17,387 nt of DNA from Parachlamydiales bacterium (GTDB taxonomy: Bacteria; Chlamydiota; Chlamydiia; Chlamydiales; JAJFMK01). Below, in pieces: positions 15,821 through 17,387 of this stretch. The DNA lies in assembly GCA_020050175.1 (NCBI GenBank), contig JAGVKY010000095.1, forward strand, positions 1 through 17,387, in the 5' to 3' direction. Position 1 is the stretch's first letter. Every line of letters starts with the position of its first letter. Both the position numbers and the translations under genes were made by a program. The notes below the pieces were generated by a model that saw nothing but the letters and a program-made list of their open reading frames with translations, was not told the origin of the DNA and ran no database searches.

Positions 15821-16891
15821 ATGCAAGGTTACCCCCTACCAACCGAAACTAAACTTGAAGAACCCTTACCGCCAATTGGAAGAGAAGTGTTCTTGTCTTT
15901 GCCTGATGAAGAGAAATACCACCACTTCCTAGAACTTTTCGACAAAGTGCAAGAACTTGAGTTTGAAATTGTTGATGCAAGAGAGGGATTGCACCAACTT
16001 CAAACAGAGGGATTGAAGCACAAAATCCTAGTCGATGAAAACAAAAAGCTTTCCGAAACTGTAAGAGAACTTCAAGAAAAACTGGAGATTGTTGAAAAAA
16101 CAAATCTTGGCGAATTTACTCTCGAACGGGAAGAGGTCGAAAATCTTAAAAGAGAAATTGCTGAGTTGCAGCAAGCCCTTTTAATCGATCAGGAAGAAAA
16201 ACAATGTCTTCTAAAAGAAAAAGAAATTTTAGAGGGGCAACTGCAAGTGCAGTTTGATCATGAAGATCTCTCTCCCGAACTTCTACGGGCAAAGGATGAA
16301 AATAAGCTCCTGCGTCAAGAACTGCAAAAGATAAAAGAAGTTGTCCTACAAGGTTTAAAAGAAGCAAAAGAGCTAAAAATCAAAGCAACTTCTGCCCTCC
16401 ATGATCGAGAAGAGCTAGAGAAAAATTTTGGACGGTACAAGTCAGAAGCTGAAGCCCTAAAAAGGGAAAAAGGACATCTCGAGGAGATGGTCAGGAAGTT
16501 CAAAGGGGAAGGGCAACAACTTCTCTATAAAATGAAAGATGAACTTGATTTGACCAAAAAAGAACTGGAACAGGCTAAAATCTCCCTTGCCAAAAGGGTT
16601 AAAGAGGTCACACTTTTAGAGGAAGTCCGCGATGAAGAGCGGGTGACCTTATTAGAAAGAATCAAAAAACTCGAAGATCTTTTGCAAACTGAAAGGGCCC
16701 AAAGAGAAGCAGAAATTGCCCGAGTTGTCGGCGGGGAAGAGCTTCTTATTCGCCTTTCGCCCCACATCGAAGCTCTCCATAGGATGGTGGTTGAAAAGGG
16801 AAAGGCTAATATTGCCCTCAGCGACCACGGTTCTCCTTCACTGTTCGATGCTCTTAACAAAGGACCCTTTTTGAAAGAGAGACTGTTTTGA
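15821..16891 (+). CDS. Coiled-coil protein of unknown function upstream of ruvC
   Basis: A 356-aa hydrophilic protein that I do not recognise by family. After a proline-rich N terminus (about 1-25, PLPTETKLEEPLPPIGREVF) it is almost all Glu/Lys/Leu-rich helix with heptad character from about 30 to 315 (for example KKLSETVRELQEKLEIVEK). A short C-terminal tail, LSPHIEALHRMVVEKGKANI onward, is less charged. No signal peptide or membrane segment is seen from the chosen ATG. The frame is open up to a TTG at 15743, which would add a hydrophobic MELIVFFLCFRFLSLCAK stretch; ATG 15821 is preferred, although the nearest AAGGA (15799-15803) is 17 nt away. Its stop overlaps the ruvC start (TTGA), so the two are co-translated. 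An undefined coiled-coil protein may also precede ruvC in Chlamydia (CT503), but I am unsure of that. Confidence 0.8.
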   Translation: MQGYPLPTETKLEEPLPPIGREVFLSLPDEEKYHHFLELFDKVQELEFEIVDAREGLHQLQTEGLKHKILVDENKKLSETVRELQEKLEIVEKTNLGEFTLEREEVENLKREIAELQQALLIDQEEKQCLLKEKEILEGQLQVQFDHEDLSPELLRAKDENKLLRQELQKIKEVVLQGLKEAKELKIKATSALHDREELEKNFGRYKSEAEALKREKGHLEEMVRKFKGEGQQLLYKMKDELDLTKKELEQAKISLAKRVKEVTLLEEVRDEERVTLLERIKKLEDLLQTERAQREAEIARVVGGEELLIRLSPHIEALHRMVVEKGKANIALSDHGSPSLFDALNKGPFLKERLF

Positions 16892-17387
16892 GCGAAATTA
16901 TCCTCGGTGTTGATCCTGGATCTGAGGTCACAGGATGGGGAGTGATCCAAAAGAAAGAAGGTCGCTGGGTGGCTCTAGATTTTGGCTGCATCCGCCCCCC
17001 AAAAAAAGCCCTTTTATCTAAAAGATATTTGACTATTTTTGAAGGGATCGAGAGTTTGCTCGACGAATTTTCTCCCCATGCTGTGAGTGTGGAAGATCAA
17101 TTTATCGCCAAATTCCCTAGGAGCGCCCTTAAATTAGGGATGGCAAGATCGACTGTTATGCTAGCAAGCGCAAAAAGAGGAATCCCTATATTCTGCTACC
17201 CCCCTAAGCGAGCCAAAAAAGCTATTGTTGGCGTTGGACAAGCGACAAAAGAGCAGGTTCAGAGGATGATGGTGCAACTTCTTTCTTTAGATCGCCTGCC
17301 GACTCCGCATGATGCGGCTGATGCTCTTCTTTTGGCCCTTTGCCACGCTTATGCCCATACTAATCCCTTGCAAAAAGGTTCTGAAAT
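16888..17387 (+). CDS. ruvC: Crossover junction endodeoxyribonuclease RuvC (3' end outside window)
   Basis: Holliday junction resolvase that acts as a dimer with RuvAB during recombinational repair. About 166 codons are present and the gene runs off the window, but the whole catalytic core is visible: D9 in ILGVDPG, E69 in SVEDQF, and D142 and D145 in HDAADALLLAL, matching the D/E/D/D tetrad of E. coli RuvC (D7, E66, D138, D141). KKAIVGVGQATKEQVQRMM (110-128) is the conserved DNA-binding segment. The start is inferred as TTG at 16888, giving MSEIILGVDPG, because the frame has no closer ATG before the catalytic aspartate and the TTGA overlap with the upstream stop allows coupling. Family norms (about 170-190 aa) suggest only a few codons are missing. 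Confidence 0.93.
   Translation, partial: MSEIILGVDPGSEVTGWGVIQKKEGRWVALDFGCIRPPKKALLSKRYLTIFEGIESLLDEFSPHAVSVEDQFIAKFPRSALKLGMARSTVMLASAKRGIPIFCYPPKRAKKAIVGVGQATKEQVQRMMVQLLSLDRLPTPHDAADALLLALCHAYAHTNPLQKGSE

Overview
The window is a dense bacterial chromosome segment with short gaps and many 1-16 nt gene overlaps. No RNA genes, CRISPR array, insertion sequence or phage gene was seen, and no gene-free stretch exceeds about 210 nt. The best fit is a member of the Chlamydiota, probably an environmental (Parachlamydia-, Waddlia- or Simkania-like) lineage. Evidence for this: a sufB-C-D-S operon lies close to an unusually long PBP2, as I recall for Chlamydia trachomatis (CT682 pbpB near CT684-687), and the PBP2 carries a very large insert like chlamydial PBP2s. 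This is inference from gene content, not a phylogeny.

Layout. (1) 28-3029, minus strand: trkA then trkH, a potassium uptake unit with its own candidate promoter. (2) 3110-3132: an intrinsic terminator closing the next operon. (3) 3179-7724, minus strand: sufB, sufC, sufD, sufS, a complete core Fe-S cluster assembly operon with translational coupling. (4) 7725-7803: a short divergent promoter region. (5) 7804-12606, plus strand: a three-gene polysaccharide module made of a GT2 glycosyltransferase, a Wza-type outer-membrane export lipoprotein, and a giant Wzz/Wzc-like inner-membrane protein whose C-terminal tyrosine-kinase-like domain has lost its Walker motifs. (6) 12630-15611, minus strand: PBP2, convergent with the polysaccharide module, with a roughly 280-residue insert and a KTS in place of the KTG box. 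(7) 15612-15820: divergent intergenic region. (8) 15821-17387, plus strand: a coiled-coil protein of unknown function coupled by a TTGA overlap to ruvC, which runs off the window end.

How it fits together. SufBC2D builds Fe-S clusters from sulfur mobilised by SufS. TrkA gates TrkH for K+ import. RuvC resolves Holliday junctions. PBP2 crosslinks peptidoglycan during growth or division. The polysaccharide module is the most unusual part: Wza plus a Wzz/Wzc-like partner form the core of a capsule or exopolysaccharide trans-envelope exporter, which is not a classical trait of chlamydiae. No flippase, polymerase, initiating transferase or Wzb phosphatase is present here, so these would have to be encoded elsewhere.
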